Source: Cruorifilaria tuberocauda | Taxonomy: Eukaryota > Nematoda > Chromadorea > Rhabditida > Onchocercidae | Direction of reading: 5' to 3' | Length of the DNA stretch: 64,000 nucleotides | Assembly: GCA_013365365.1 (NCBI GenBank) | Contig: JABVXU010000018.1 | Location: 335,253 to 399,252 of the forward strand | Shown: piece by piece, positions 1-14,100 of the stretch | How the letters are laid out: every line of letters begins with the position of its first letter | Position numbering within the stretch: the stretch's first letter is position 1 | Made by a program: the position numbers and the translations under genes | The notes under the pieces: model-generated | What the model saw: the letters and a program-made list of their open reading frames with translations, nothing else | Told to the model about the DNA's origin: nothing | Databases searched by the model: none

Positions 1-1414
1 TCTTAGAAAATTTTCAAAAAGTTTTAAAATTAATTTTTACGTTTAAAGAAACCAATTAATTACTTTGAATATTTTATTCATTTTGTAGAATACAAAATCT
101 CTTTCAGTTTTCATAATGAATGAATTGTGCGCAATTTGTAGCTTAGAATGGCGCTATTGGCATGAATGAATGTTAAGATGAAAAAGAATTCGATTGAAAT
201 TATTTTAAAGTGTTCTGAAGAGGAAAGAAAAATAAATGAAGAAAATTCTATTTCATTTCATTTTCTACACCAAATTTATGATTCATTTTGTTTTAAAAGC
301 ATTTCACTTTTTTTCTTTAAACTGCAAAAATTACTTATTTTTTTCATTGTTACATTTTGTTCGTTGTTAAAAGTTAAAAAAAAAACGAAAAAGAAATTGA
401 AAATTCATTTGTTTGTTTTTGTTTTGTAATAAAAATAATAAGTGAAATTTTGATTTTAACATAAGTTAACTTTCATACTTTTTACTTTCATACCTCTAAT
501 CTTTATTGCAGAATTAAGCGAAAGTATAAACTGTTAATCATTAATTATTATTTATAATTTAAATTCATTTAATGAAGTTAATCAAAATATTTTGAGACTT
601 TCACAATTTGTTTATTCTGTTTTCCGAATACTGTATGAATAAGCATGAATTATGTAAATTCTCACGATAAATTAATTAATTTAAGATTTATCAAAATTAA
701 TTATTAATTTCATTCTTTTTGCATACAATAATTATAACTGATAATTTAACAACGATATCCATTGTTTCATGAAAGAATTATGGTGAGATAGGAAGAAGTT
801 AATTGTTACTATTAAAAACAATGAATACTGTTAACTGACAATTGATAATAATTTGTTATCACTAACTGTTACTACTATAGTGATAATTGATAATAACTTG
901 TGATCAGTTCCATTATTTGATCTGATTAATAGAAGAATGAGAAGGTCCCTCTGTTCCGTCTTCCACGGGTTCTGTTGACCATCGCAGACTGTAATGTGTA
1001 TTTTCGGGCTAGCACCATCGTTTCCCCTTTTTTTGTCGGCTGATCTGTGTATGTGTGTGTATGTCAATTCTCGATGGAATGACCGGGAAGTGGGAGTGAA
1101 TGAATGAATGGTAAAGGAAAAGGGTCAGTGAAGATTGAGATTATGATGGAATAGGGCAGAATTCGATCATTGTGTAGTGACCTTTGTCCACCACTACAAC
1201 AACTTTTGGCTCCTATTTGAAGTGGAACTTTTTCTTATAGTTATAATCAAATAGTTGATAAGATAGTCATTCATTTCATGGTTTTCCTTTTTTTCACTGT
1301 CATTGATTAATTGATTTGATAATTTTTTGCTTATCGTAAGATTAGTTTTGTAGCTTTAATATTCGTTAAAAGAAAACGCTATTGTAACTTTATCGAGCTA
1401 ATATTACCGCATAA

Positions 1415-1450
1415 GTCTCTCTCTCTCTCTCTCTCTCTCCCTCTCTCTTC
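1415..1450. repeat. (CT)n microsatellite
   Basis: An uninterrupted CT dinucleotide run ends in an imperfect CTCTCTTCC tail. It lies in noncoding DNA. Confidence 0.9.
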
Positions 1451-4384
1451 CTTCTCCTCCTTCTCTCCGTTCATATTCCATCTTAGAATTATTTCTTATT
1501 TAGTTAACTTGAAGAATTTAAAAGTTTTTGATTGGAGGAAATAAGTGAATGTTTCAATTTTCCACACAATTTAAAGCACAAAAATGATAATTAGAATATA
1601 CAAAATAATAATAATTAATTAACGTAACATTGAAAATACTCGAAAAACAAAAGAATTAATCATTCATATTTTCTATTACTGTCATTTTTGTATTCTATTC
1701 CTAAGAAATTATCTTTTTCCAATAATACTTAGATAGTTTTATCACACTATTTTAGGTATTACTTTGTATATTTTAAAATTATTTCTGAATTGTTTTATAA
1801 ATATTCCACAATTCTCATAAAAAATATTGTTCCTTATTAATCAAAAAAGGTTTTTCAATTTCCAAGTTTTAATATTTTAAATTTAATATTAATTTTGCCA
1901 TAAAGTACGCTGCTTAATGTAAAGTTTGAATAGAGATTGCGAGAGATGGAGTAGATGATTTTCCGGAAGAGATGAATGTCCCGTCTTGAATGCACTCAAA
2001 TACAGTAAACAGAGTAGTACAGTTATAATGCCATCTGTAGGGGTCACTTCTAATGCTCACATTGATTTCAACTTATTTACTCCTCGCTTTTCAGATAAAG
2101 AGTTGATATTTTCTTCGTAATATTCAAGTAATACGCAAATACTACGTAAGTTAGTAGAAAAATAACTAACGTTTCACGTTTTCTTATAAGTCTAGCTAAT
2201 AGCTTAAGTAAACATTGATATCACAGTTAGTTGTTTCAAAACTAATTGAGTTGAAAATTTTGGTGCTTAAATTTCTAACTGTTAACGCATTGAGAAATAT
2301 TAAGAAAATTACTTAAATAACGGATATTTTATTTACTTGAAATTAAACTTAAATTTATAACTTGAAAATTATTTACTTTTTTTTATTTTAAATCTTTAGA
2401 TTTCATGAAATAGTTCGAACGAAAAAGCACTTTTGTGGTTGTAAATAAATTTTATTTATAAAACTTTTACTTGTTTTATCCGTAAATTTACATTGGAAGA
2501 AGAGTGATATGTTTTCTTGTTTATCATCACTGATAGAAATCTTCAAATTTCATTCATTCAAATCATTCATTAACCATTCTAGAATAATTACCTTGGATAG
2601 GTTGTGATAAGAAATTTGTAGTTCCAAGCAATAAGTGTTCAATGCAAAATGAATGCTTCTCATTTATGATTGACTTATGCTTAAGTGGTCGGAAGCTATC
2701 AAGCTTTCAAATCTTTTTCACTTTTTTAAGCATTTATCCTTTTGTAAAAAATTCGATAAAGTATATTAGATTTCCTCTCTGAATTCTCTATTTATATCAT
2801 ACTTTCGAAATTATTTGATAGCTAATCATTCAGTAATTTCAGCTATATCAGTTCAAAGACTATTTATTCATCAATCAAATATGGATAAATGAAGATTCGA
2901 ATGAAAGTTCAATTTCAAGCTTTCAGAAATTTCACCTATTCATTCTATCAAACTTGCTAGTCATCCATTTTTTAAAAAATGACAAATTAATTGTTTCTTT
3001 TTAAATTATTAGGGTTATCATTAATTTGGTGACATGATAACGATAATATGATAGCTTTTTCTGATAATTGAGAATTTCAACTTTCAAATCAATCAATAGG
3101 TCATTTTTTTCTTTTTAAATGTTTATTTCATTTATATTTGTTGATGTGAAAATCTTTATTTTTTTACAAAAGCACTTCTATATACTGTAAACAGAATATT
3201 TGAATTGTGACATTCTGTTCAGATTACTGCTCACAAAATTATTTTGTATTTGAATAGCTAGTTAAAAACTGTACCTTTTGTATTTTCATAATATTTGGTT
3301 GAAAAAGATAGGAGAACTACTTTAATAGATTTAATTGTATATTTTTCTATTCCAAGATTATTGATCATATTTTATTGTTATCATAGTTTTGATCAAATCA
3401 ATACTATTCATATCAGATGAGATTATTTTGATCCGATATAACATATTGCTGATAAAAATATGTTTTGGTTAATTTTTGTTCTTTTGAATTTCAATTAATT
3501 TCTTGAACTGTTAATTAAAGATCACCCATATCTTATCACAAGTCAGTTAAGCTCATTCTTTAAAAGCAAATTTTTTTTCCAATAATTTGATTGTACTTTA
3601 GGTTTTTTCATTTCGTTCTTTTTTTACTTCATTTCTTTTTTCTCCCTCTCTCACTTCCCCTTTTTCTAAATTTTTTCTTATTTTTTCTCCCTCTTCAAAA
3701 ATTTCAATCTTTTCTATTATTATTTTTTTTTCAAAATTTCAAAATCCTTTGCATTTACATTCTCTTCATTTCATCATTTCATCATTTTGACCAAATGTTT
3801 TTCTCTTTTTTCTTTTTGGAAATGATTATCAGTGATGTTATCATCGATAATATCTTGTCTCATCTATCACATCATCTTGATATCATCATTCATCATCTAT
3901 TCATTATCATGTTATTACGTATTATAGATATTCTGCAATAGTCGGGAAAATTAAACTTAGTACGTGAAAAAAAATTTCAATGATAATGAAAAGTTATGAT
4001 AATTGTAAAGAAATCAAAACAAACGAGTAATAACTTTTGCTATGAATAATTCAAACTAATTTCATATCAAAGAAGTTAACGCAAGTTTTGAACAGTTCCA
4101 TCATTTCAAATCATTATTTCAATTCAATTCAAATGCTATCAAACTTTTTATCGCAGTGAAATCTTTGTTGCACTGATTAAAATGACAGAAAAGCATTTAA
4201 TTTAAAGAAAAAAGAAATTTAGAAGGGAAAAATGAAAAGTGTAGTATTTCATTTTTGATTCAATATCACAAATATTGACAGTTCCCTCGTAACTTCCCTC
4301 TATTCCATCCTTTCTTCCTCCTCTCTTTTGTGAAAATGAAGAAATTATCGTCAAATGATAAAGGGAGAAAACAGGAGCGAAGAG

Positions 4385-4417
4385 CAGAGAGAGAGAGAGA
4401 GAGAGGGAGAGAGGAGA
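4385..4417. repeat. (GA)n microsatellite
   Basis: A GA dinucleotide run with a few GG interruptions. Read on the minus strand it creates the Leu/Ser-rich pseudo-frames at 4202-4538. Confidence 0.9.
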
Positions 4418-5880
4418 GTTGAAGATCAGGTGAGGAGAAGAGGACTGCATTCGTTCTCATCGTTATTGTCACCAACGAAATTAGTGACACCATCGGTTCC
4501 TCCTTTAGCTCTGTTCCTTCCTTTTTATTAGCAATCACAGCTTCTAGGCTTTCTTTTTTTCTAAGCTACCGTAACATTTGACCGCCACTTTACATGTGCC
4601 ATAAGATGACCTGAGAAGTGAATGATTTACTTCTGAGAGGTTATGATTTTCGATAAGTGATAGCCATATGAACTTATCGTTACTCACTGTTCCCGCAGAA
4701 GTTACGCAAGTAGATTGACATTTGAACTTTTATCTTTCAATCATTTTATGATTTAGAGAAATGACAAAAGTGACAGTACATTTCAGGATATGTTAATTAA
4801 TGATAATGATCTTTTATCGGCTAATTCCATTTTAAACTAATCATACGATCACTTCAATGAAATTATTCTCAAAAGAGTTGACGTGATGATAATTAATCAA
4901 ATTCATGAATGGAATAGAACAAAGAAATATTATCAACAACATCGATATGTGATAATTAATTCATGTCTAAGACACTTCACTGATATCCCATCATATGTAA
5001 TAGTCGAAATATATCAGATTATCAAATATCAGTTCATATCAATCAATTGTTGAAAGTAAGTTAATATAAGTTGGCACGTTGATATAAATATAGGCAAGTT
5101 GATATAATCAATCATGATATTACTCCATCCTATACCTACCAATTAAGTATTTTAAGGATTTATACTTTCTAAATTAGCCATTACCCTTAAAAGCTGTAAT
5201 AAGCAAAGAAAAAAAGAATGATATGAGTGTGATAAGCGGAACTATCTTGATTTCACATTTTATTTATTGTAATCAAAGGAAATAACTCTTGCCGTAGAAG
5301 AAAAAGAAGCGAGAAAATTAATTTCCTTTTCTCCACTTCTACCTGTAATTTACCTGTATGGAGGAAAGTTCATGGAGTAGAATGCCACGACTTCCACTAC
5401 TTCTGCTTCATTTGTAATATTCTTTGAAGAAACACTGTGAACATACCTTCCGCTCCTCTTCTGAATTCTTTCATCAACTAAATTATCAGTGACAAGGAGA
5501 GTGGAAATATTTCCTGTCAGAGGTGATCAGCAGCGCTACCGAGGAAGAGCCTAGCTACAAGAATAAGCTACATTGGCTTACTACCAGGAGCAAGAGAGAG
5601 AGAGATTACTGGGAGGGAATGACTGTGCGAACAGTCACTTCCCCTGTTCTGCTACACATCGAATTTTTACGGTTGACGTGTGACAGGGATGTGGACGCGT
5701 AGGGGAGCGTTATGGACGTCCATCTCTCCCTTTTCCCTCCCTTCTTCCCTCCCGCTCCCTCTCCCTTCTCCGTCTATCGATCAGTTCCGATCGCTATCCA
5801 ATTCATCTTTCCTCACCACCACCACCAATTGTGGGAGTGTTGTGAAGTGCCGAGTGGATGTTAGCGTAGAGGAAGGGATT

Positions 5881-5990
5881 GTTGTTGTAGTGGTGCTGCT
5901 GGTGCTGGTGCTGCTGCTGCTGCTGCTGCTGGTGATGGAGATGGTGATGGTGATGGTGGAGGTGGTGGTGGTGCTAGTATTGGTACTGGT
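5881..5990. repeat. GTG/CTG trinucleotide repeat tract
   Basis: Alternating GTT, GTG, CTG and ATG triplets, including eight successive CTG units around 5,911-5,934. The triplet tract gives a long Val/Leu reading frame with no other sign of coding. Confidence 0.85.
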
Positions 5991-7404
5991 ACTGATAGTT
6001 GGGATGATGGCGGTAGTGATGTGGTAGAAGGATAAAGGTTAGACTATAAGACGGTAACCTTCATCAGTACCATCGTCACCACCATTACTTCTAAGACAAC
6101 GACGACGACAACAGTGACAATGACAGTGATAGGATGACCGTTTCCTTCCTTTCCCCTTGCTGTCCTCTATTCCACTGAAAAAGCGGAGAGTCTGTCGCTG
6201 TGTGTATCGAGAGAACCCGGAGTCGTATGACTCGTTGTGTTCTGAGATGAGATGAGGTTTATTTGGTCCCTTCTCAATTTCTATCCCTTTTCATTTTCAT
6301 TCTTCTTTCTATCATTCTATTTGATGGATGAATATTTTGCTTTTTTTGAAATAATCTTTCCTTTCCCTCTCTCTCTCTCTCTCTCAAAATAAAATTTCAT
6401 TATATATGATGTAAAATAGTTTCTGTTAAAGTAATAATAGTGAGAAGAAAAAAACCATCGAACACTATTTCTTGCCATCATCAGTGATAACTTACTTATC
6501 CATATCATTACTGTTATTCCAGTTCTATCACTGTTTGTTGTTAATTTTTGTAAAATACTTTTTACTAGAAGAAATAAGTTTTATATGGATTTGGAATTTA
6601 GTATTGAACTTGAAGCTCTCTCTGTTTGTATCAAATAACAATTGATAAATTAAATTATCCTTGTGATGTTATCAAAAGAACTTTGATAATTTTCGTACTG
6701 TCTTTCATAGTCGTTGAAATATATCAATTTACATTTTAACATTTACTGATTAATAATTGAAATGTAACATAACAAAAATTATTAATTATTTATAAAAAAC
6801 ATTGAGAACTGAAAAATTACTGATAGGTTATTAATTTTGATTTCGAGTCAAATATTAATCAGCAAATTGGAAAGATTACTTTCTTTTTTATGATAGCAAT
6901 TTTTATCATTTCCAATTTTTTCCCCATCCTATTCCATTTCTCATATCACTCTGTTAGTATATCAGTTTTAGTTTACATTTTCAGCGATTTATTCCGATGA
7001 TCTCATCATTATCACTACCAATTCATCCTAATTGCTATACGATGAGTTATCATCTCGTTGATGAGTCATAGACTTTTACTGAAATGATTTGAAAAAAATG
7101 GAAATCATTGTTACTGTCTCTGTCACTTTATAAGATAATGAGAATTTCAGGAAGGAAGAAATGTTATTTTTATTTAAATGAATATGAAAAGTCATTGTCA
7201 TTTATCATCATCAACATCATCATTATAATCGTCAACATATGTATATTCTATTTTTTCGACGTTGTTTATTCCATTTCTTCTCTCAACAATAGCTCGTCGT
7301 CACCTGCAAAACTTATTTGTTTCCCAAGTTGAAGGATTAAAATTTCTTTCTTGTAATTTCTTTTATCTCATTTGTTTTGTTCATTATTATTGTTGTTGTT
7401 ATAA

Positions 7405-7480
7405 TCGATTTCGTCATCGTCGTCATCGTCATTGTCACCATCATCATCGTCATCGTCATCGTCATCATCATTATCGTCAT
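7405..7480. repeat. (CATCGT)n-like imperfect repeat
   Basis: Imperfect CATCGT/CATCAT hexamer repeat. On the plus strand it reads as a His/Arg run and is not coding. Confidence 0.85.
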
Positions 7481-7904
7481 TTCTTTCTTTTTTTTTTCAA
7501 ATCGTTAAATAAATCATATTGTCTTTCATTCATCAGAAAAAATATTTATTGACTAATTAAACAAACTTCTTCTCTCTCTCTCTCGTTTTTAGAGATTAAA
7601 AGACTGACGAAAATAATGTGAAATATTAGATATGCAGTTAATTTCATTTTAAGGTTAATTTAAAGAATTTTTAGATAGGATATGATTGAGAGAGATTGAG
7701 GAAGGAAGAAGAAATGATCGGTTGCAAATCCATCCACTTGGCTAACTTCATGACAAAGAGGGCACGATCGATTAGCGCAATAAGTGCTGGTAGTATCATT
7801 GAAGAGCATATTGACTGACATAAATATGTTATTTCATTTGGTGCAATTGATTTGGTCCGTTGGTTCGATTGCTCGATTAATTGACTCTGTCGGTTTGGGT
7901 CACT

Positions 7905-7998
7905 TTGGTTGATTGGTTGGTTCGTTGGTTGACTGGCTGGTTGGTTGGTTGACTGGCTGGTTGGTTGGTTGGTTGGTTGGTTGGTTGGTTGGTTGGGT
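7905..7998. repeat. (TTGG)n tetranucleotide repeat
   Basis: TTGG units with scattered GACTGGC variants, becoming perfect towards the 3' end (about 7,960-7,994). It reads as a Thr-Asn-Gln-Pro repeat on the minus strand, which explains the 165-codon open frame across this region. Confidence 0.95.
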
Positions 7999-8092
7999 AG
8001 ATGATGACAATGATGATGACGCTTCCCATCGATGAATACTACATGTGGAAGTGAAAGGAGGCAGTAAGTATTTCAGAAATGCATTTTGTTTA

Positions 8093-8218
8093 CCCATCCA
8101 TCCATCCATCCATCCATCCATCCATCCATCCATCCATCCATCCATCCATCCATCCATCCTTCCATCCATCCATCCTTCATTCCATCCGTCCGTCCGTTTA
8201 TCCGTTTGTCCATCCAGC
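8093..8218. repeat. (ATCC)n tetranucleotide repeat
   Basis: Sixteen or so near-perfect ATCC units (8,095-8,158) followed by a decaying tail with CTTCC, GTCC and GTTTATCC variants. Because the unit is 4 bp and the array long, all frames stay open: Ile-His-Pro-Ser on the plus strand, Trp-Met-Asp-Gly on the minus strand. These are not proteins. Confidence 0.95.
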
Positions 8219-9942
8219 AATCGTATCTTACACCTTTTATAGAGTATACTTGATATGTTAGGAGAAGGGAAGTAAGTACAGAAGAGGAAGAGGAATCGGA
8301 ACTGCTGAGAATATGAATGTGAATGGATGGACGAGTCCTCCACCGTCATTGACGAATCTTTTTTCTCTGTTTTAGCTCCTCTCTCTCCTCTTTGCAAGAG
8401 TTATGGAGAGAGAGAAAAAGATAAGCAATAATTTCTTGTTTGGTAAAAGGATCAATGACAGTTAGTTAGACGAAAATGCATTTCAATAATCATAATTTCT
8501 CAATACAATCATGATAAATAATTGTAATAATGATGAAATGAAGATGAAGTAAGAAGGATGGTAAGCATTGTTGATATTTATAAATCATTCATATTAGATC
8601 GTAAAAATTTTAATCTTAAATTTAGAGAGTTAAATAATAAAGCAATGTGATGATAATAACTTTCGCTTTTATCATTCATTTCTTTTTTTGAAATGATCGA
8701 TTTGTGAAAAAGTTCGTAAGAATTCTTAGGGAAGTTTAAATAAATTCTCATTCATTTATATAATCTTTTTTTAAGATTGCTAATATGAAAATGATTGAAT
8801 GGAAGAGTTGGGAAATTTTCCTATCGTAGAAAGAAATAATCCATATATTTATTACTCATCCAGTTTGGATGTATCCAGAAAAGACGATAGAAGAGAAGTG
8901 GCTAATGTCCACTTGAAGAGCAATATCTCATGATTATTGTCCATTTATTCATTCATTCTTCTATCCTTTACTTTTAAAGCCTCACTGTACTTTGACATTT
9001 TCATGTAAATATGTGATCATTTTTATCCTATCTCTCATCCTCTAATCTTTAATTTTAATGTAAGACGTATATTAATGCTAACATCTTTACTTGAATCATA
9101 TCAGTTCTCAGTTAACTATTATTTTTGTTATGTCTATACTTACCTACCATTTAAACAAGTAAATAAGTAAAAATTATTTATCAGTGGAACGGTAATTATC
9201 TCTATCAAATTATTCAGTTCATAAATTTTATGTGTAATTAAATATGCATGCAATGAAATGTTGCAAAAATTAGTTTGATATCAATTGAAGTATTATGCTA
9301 CTTACTAATATGGATTAATATTTATAACTTTTTATTGTTATTGATTAACTGAAATTTATTTCGGATTAAATTCCTATATTTTCTAGAGAAATACATCAGA
9401 ATATAATTATTAAAAGAATGACAGATATATATTCATTCATTATTGATTATTATTTTTATTCATTCAATTACATTTTTTAACTTTCGGAAGCTTTAATTTC
9501 TAAAATCTAAAATACCAATAATTTTGTTACTCTTTTTCACAATTAAAAATTTGATTTTTAAGATTTAAAATTCTGATAATTTTATTACATTCTTGAAATC
9601 CTAAATCAGTGATAAATATTTAGATTAAATAAAAATGAATTACAAAATGGATAAAATCAAATTAAAAAAAATATCTTCATATATCATGTCGTTATCAATA
9701 ATGCGTTTTATTTTTGCCTTTGAAATACGATTTCAACATGCAATGCTATCTTTAAAAAAAACGAGAAATTTCAAACTTTCATTCATTCAGTTTTTTTCTT
9801 TTTTGCAGATAGCTCTAATAATGACGAAGAATGAGCAGGATTCCACTCATATTATCATTCCAACCATCATCACAATCATTATTTTCTTCTAATATGCAAA
9901 ATTGAATCTTGTTTTCGTTTTGGGATTTTGATAAATTTTGTG

Positions 9943-9966
9943 CCCGTCCGTGTACCCGTCCGTGTA
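9943..9966. repeat. 12-bp tandem duplication
   Basis: The unit cccgtccgtgta occurs twice head to tail in a short GC-rich patch that also holds tccggttccttcgagcggcg. Its function is unknown. Confidence 0.85.
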
Positions 9967-11086
9967 ATCCGGTTCCTTCGAGCGGCGAGCGGAAAGCAGC
10001 TGTGCCGTACGCACCACCATTTTTGCCTTTTTACGACACTTTTCTTCATCTTTTATTGGCATTGAAAGGCTTTCTTTCAATTTCCAACTTGGCTTAAGTC
10101 AAGAATCGAAGCTGTCATCCAATATTTTGGAAAGAAAATTAAACGAATTGGAGAGTGAAGAAATATTGTTGAGAAGGGAAAAGTGATTTCATAAAAAAAA
10201 GAAAAGGTGAAAAAATTTCATTTTAGCAAATTTAGATAGAAGAAAATTCGAATTTAAATTTATAAAATTTATATGTAATATATTTAATTTAAAATATGTA
10301 TAAGAAAAAAATCACTTAAAAAATAAATGTTGCAAAGATTTTTGTTGCATTTATTTTTTGATTTGTGAAAATGTTAGAGCAGAAGAAGAAAAAGGAAAGA
10401 TTGAATAAAAAGTTATTAAGTGAAAAAAAAATCAATTTTAGATTTGTTGCAATATACAATTATATCACTGAAATATCTTCAAAACGATTCAGATTGAAAA
10501 CGAAGCTTTAAAATTACAAGGATATTCTCAAGGTACGTTCATATCTAGCTATTTCAATTTAATCATTGATTTGTAAGCATACTTTATCAGTATTATTTGG
10601 TGATATGTGATTGATTTATTGAAGATATGGGGAATTTATTGTATGTCTTACAAATCAATAATTGAAATATTTTATATTAAATAATGTTTAAAATTAAAAA
10701 AGATAAACCATTTACAGAATTGATCTACTGGGAATTGATGGCCTAAAATATTTCTCTAAAAAGTAGCGACTAAATTGACAACTATTATTTTAACTTTAAT
10801 TTATTGATGCTTTCTTCTACTTTTTTCTTGGTTTTTCCGTCGTCCTTTAGTTTCAGGATATAGTTAATTCTGATATTTAACGGTTTATGTTTAGTAAAGG
10901 CGAGTGAGTGGAAAATTCAGGAAAGATGAGATTATTTCATTTCGAATATTTCAAATGAAAAGGGATTGTCAAGAGTTAAATGATAGTTTCATGAATTCAC
11001 CGAGAAATATATATCATAGTAAAATTTCTCGATAGCTTTCACAATCAATTATTTTTCAGGGAATGAAGTTGAGAATGAAACTAAGA

Positions 11087-11140
11087 GTGAGAGAGAGAGA
11101 GAGAGAGAGGGAGAGAGGGAGAGGGAGAGGGAGAAAGAGA
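11087..11140. repeat. (GA)n microsatellite
   Basis: A GA run that grades into GGGAGA units. Confidence 0.9.
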
Positions 11141-14100
11141 AGTTATCACATAAATCATTCACAGCGATAATCAATCAAAAAAAGTGGTAAATTATTTTCA
11201 TTATTTATTGCTTTTATTTCTTTGTAAAATTAAAACAAGAAAAGAAAATGCTTCAGAAAAAAGATGAGATGGAATTATCAGTTTTATGGAGGAATTATTA
11301 GTGATGATATTGGTTTGGTTATGATTGAATAGATATATGTGATGTCGATACATTACTTGTCTCTTTCTCTTTCACCCTCTCTCTCTCTCTCTCCCTGTAT
11401 GTGTGTGTTCATGTATTGTAAATGTGTAAGTAATAATAATACTTTGTATGAGTAATAATAATAAATAAAATAATAATACTTTGTATAAATAACAGTAATA
11501 AAGAGAAATGTATAAGTAATAATATTTTGATATATTAATAATAACTGTAAACTAAATTTTTGAAACATTTATTCAACTTTACTAGTTGATTCATCTTCAT
11601 ACAATTTTATGAAGAATTTATAATTGATATAGATTGATAAATATATTAATGAAATAATTTAATACAATTTTATGAATAATAGTAGCAATAAATAAATGGT
11701 AATAATCGTTGCAGAAGTTGAAAGATAATTTGAGAAGTCATTTTTTCAGATGAATGAAATTGTTGTTTAACGGCTAAATGTTAATAATGAATATATGAGA
11801 AAATTGATATTGATGAATGATAATGAACTAATTTAAATGATAGGTATAGTGAAGAAGAGATTAAATTTCTTATCGTCTTACTTTATCGATATGAATGATA
11901 GTAATGATGTTGCAACAGATTTGATAGTAGAATTTAATTGCAGTGGTATGATTCAACTGGAAAATCGGAATAAAGCATCTTACTTTTCTTTCTTTCCTCT
12001 TTCTCTCTTTTTCGTAAAAAAGTTCCACGATCGTTGATATCATCATAAGAATGATTGTATATATGTGTGTATATTAATATTGTCACGGCATATCTGACTG
12101 GTAACAATTGATGATGAATTGTTGTGCTAGTTGGTGACAGCGATGTGACAATTCAATTTTCATTTCTTTTTTTTCTAGCGCAAATTTTTTTCATTCTTTG
12201 TTAGATGAAATTTTGCTTCATTTCATATTATAATGATTTAATTATAGGAATGAAATGAATAACTTAAGATGATAAATATTAATTTAAAAATAAGCATTCG
12301 TAAATCTTAAATGGTATTATATCAAAAAAATTTTAAGTTTAGCTAGAAATCTAGTTGAAATTATTGTTGTATTTAGACAAACAAATTTTATTCAAAGTTT
12401 GATGAAATTATTTGATTTGTTGCCTTCGAATTAGTCGAAGAGTTGTATGATTATGTCAAGATCTATTCTCGTAAAAGGGTAAACTTTCCCTTTTAGATTT
12501 AGAAAGATATATTTTCGAATGGATAGCAGTAACATTCCATAATAGCTTTAAAATAGCCTAGCATGTTCACCGTCAAACTGAGTAGTAAGAATTTTTAAAT
12601 GAGCCCTTAAGAGAGAAGCTAGCATTGCAATCATGAATTAATTGATTGGATGGGTCCAGGTGAAGAGATGAAAATGTGCTATGAAGAAGATAACATGGAA
12701 TGGATCGTCCCTTCATCAAGAAAGAAAGTTCAGTTGGTGATAGTGGGGTAGTGATAGTTTTGAATATTTTCATATAAGTGAAAAGGAAAAAAATCGAATG
12801 AATTTCGATAGGTGATGTAAGAAGAGAAAATAAATAGAATTGTATAGGAATGAAAAGAGAGACAGTGATTGAGAAAGGAAAAAAAGCTATTTTTAACATA
12901 AATTTCTTTCTTCTCTCCTTTTATCATTAAAACTTTTTTTTTCTGCAAAAAATTTTACTCTTTTTTTTCTAAAAAACGAAAATATGGAGGAAAGAGGGAA
13001 AAATAAATGGAAAGAGTAAAAAAAGGACGAGAAGTTCGATTGTACAAATAATCTCGTCTCTATTAAATAATCCTTTGCAATGATATTTATTTCCTTTTTT
13101 GAAATTTTATTTCTTTCTTTTCTTTTCTTTCGTTTTTTTTTTGAATGAAATGAAATGTTTTTTTGCAGAATTCTGATTTACATCAATGTTAAGCCATGTT
13201 TTTAAGATTTGCATACTGTTAGCTTCAGTGCAGAAATATCTTTTTTCTTTTTAATTTTAAATTATATAACAAAATAATATACTTCATTTATTACATTATG
13301 GAATAATATTTATAATTTAAATAAAAGATGAATAATTGATGCGGAAAGTTTTTAGACTTTTGATTCCTTTTAAAACTCAATTATAAATTGTTTTAAGATA
13401 TAATTTTTTTGCATGACTAAAAATTTGTTAAATTTTTTAAAATCAGTATTTTATATTTCATTGTAATATTTACACTACAACAAGCTATCATTGATGTTCA
13501 AAAAACGAAAAAAAGATTGTTTGCTATGAAATGTTATCAGTATTGTTGGAATAATAATTGTCTGCTTGTAGTTTTTTTTTTCTTTTTAGCAAAAAATGCA
13601 AAATTTGTAATTCATATTTATATTTATAATTCATTTACAGTAGTTAATAATATTGTGAACAATTAGCGTAATGTAATGATGTATTATCCTTTTTTATCTG
13701 CCTATTACTGATAATTGATAAATTATTTGAATGTAAAAATAAAGAGTAGAAATAGTAGAACTAAACCAGTTTAGTCATTTCAAGATATAACCAATTTTTA
13801 ATATATATGTATTAGAAGAAATTATAACTTTTATGGTGGACAGAAAGCTATGTGTAATGACTGTAACTATTTATTATTTCAAAGTAAAAAAAAAAAAACG
13901 AGATTTGTTTTTCTCAAAATCTATTCGATTGGAAAGATTATTATTGAAATTTACGCTAACAATTATTAAAGCATATTTTTTATTTTTCATGATATTTAAA
14001 CAAAAATTTCGTTCACAAAAGAAAAAAAAATTTTGTATTTTTTTTTCAACAAATGTTATTTTCCGCTAATATTTACTAATTTTGAAAATTTTTTTTTGAA

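Larger units (their letters stand above)
1..5400. other. AT-rich intergenic region, no gene seen
   Basis: I see no supported coding exon here. Open frames such as 166-429 and 3591-3941 are homopolymer-like (Lys/Phe or Phe/Leu runs) and lack splice context. The stretch holds a CT microsatellite near 1415-1450, a GA microsatellite near 4385-4417, and repeated TGATAA/TTATCA and ATTCATTCA-type words. The segment at about 900-1200 is less AT-rich than its surroundings and could be an untranslated exon or regulatory element, but nothing proves it. Confidence 0.6.
5401..7900. other. Intergenic region with a GC-richer island, no gene seen
   Basis: From about 5,450 to 6,250 the sequence is clearly richer in G and C and contains CpG-bearing words, unlike the flanks. 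It could be a promoter or untranslated exon of a gene whose other parts I cannot find. The open frame across 5,680-6,027 is Pro/Leu- then Val/Leu-rich because of simple repeats and is not a credible protein. The remainder is AT-rich with a short CT run near 6,370. Confidence 0.5.

Noticed and set aside
5680..6027. 115-codon plus-strand open frame
   Set aside because: Pro/Leu/Ser then Val/Leu runs come from pyrimidine and GTG/CTG simple repeats.
7900..8397. 165-codon minus-strand open frame
   Set aside because: It is produced by the (TTGG)n and (ATCC)n arrays, which have no stop in any frame; no splice or start context.
11837..12037. 66-codon plus-strand open frame
   Set aside because: First part looks mildly protein-like, but there is no acceptor, donor or poly(A) support and the end is pyrimidine-driven.
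12573..12899. 108-codon minus-strand open frame
   Set aside because: Phe/Ser/Leu-rich composition, as expected of AT- and pyrimidine-rich DNA; no partner exons or signals found.
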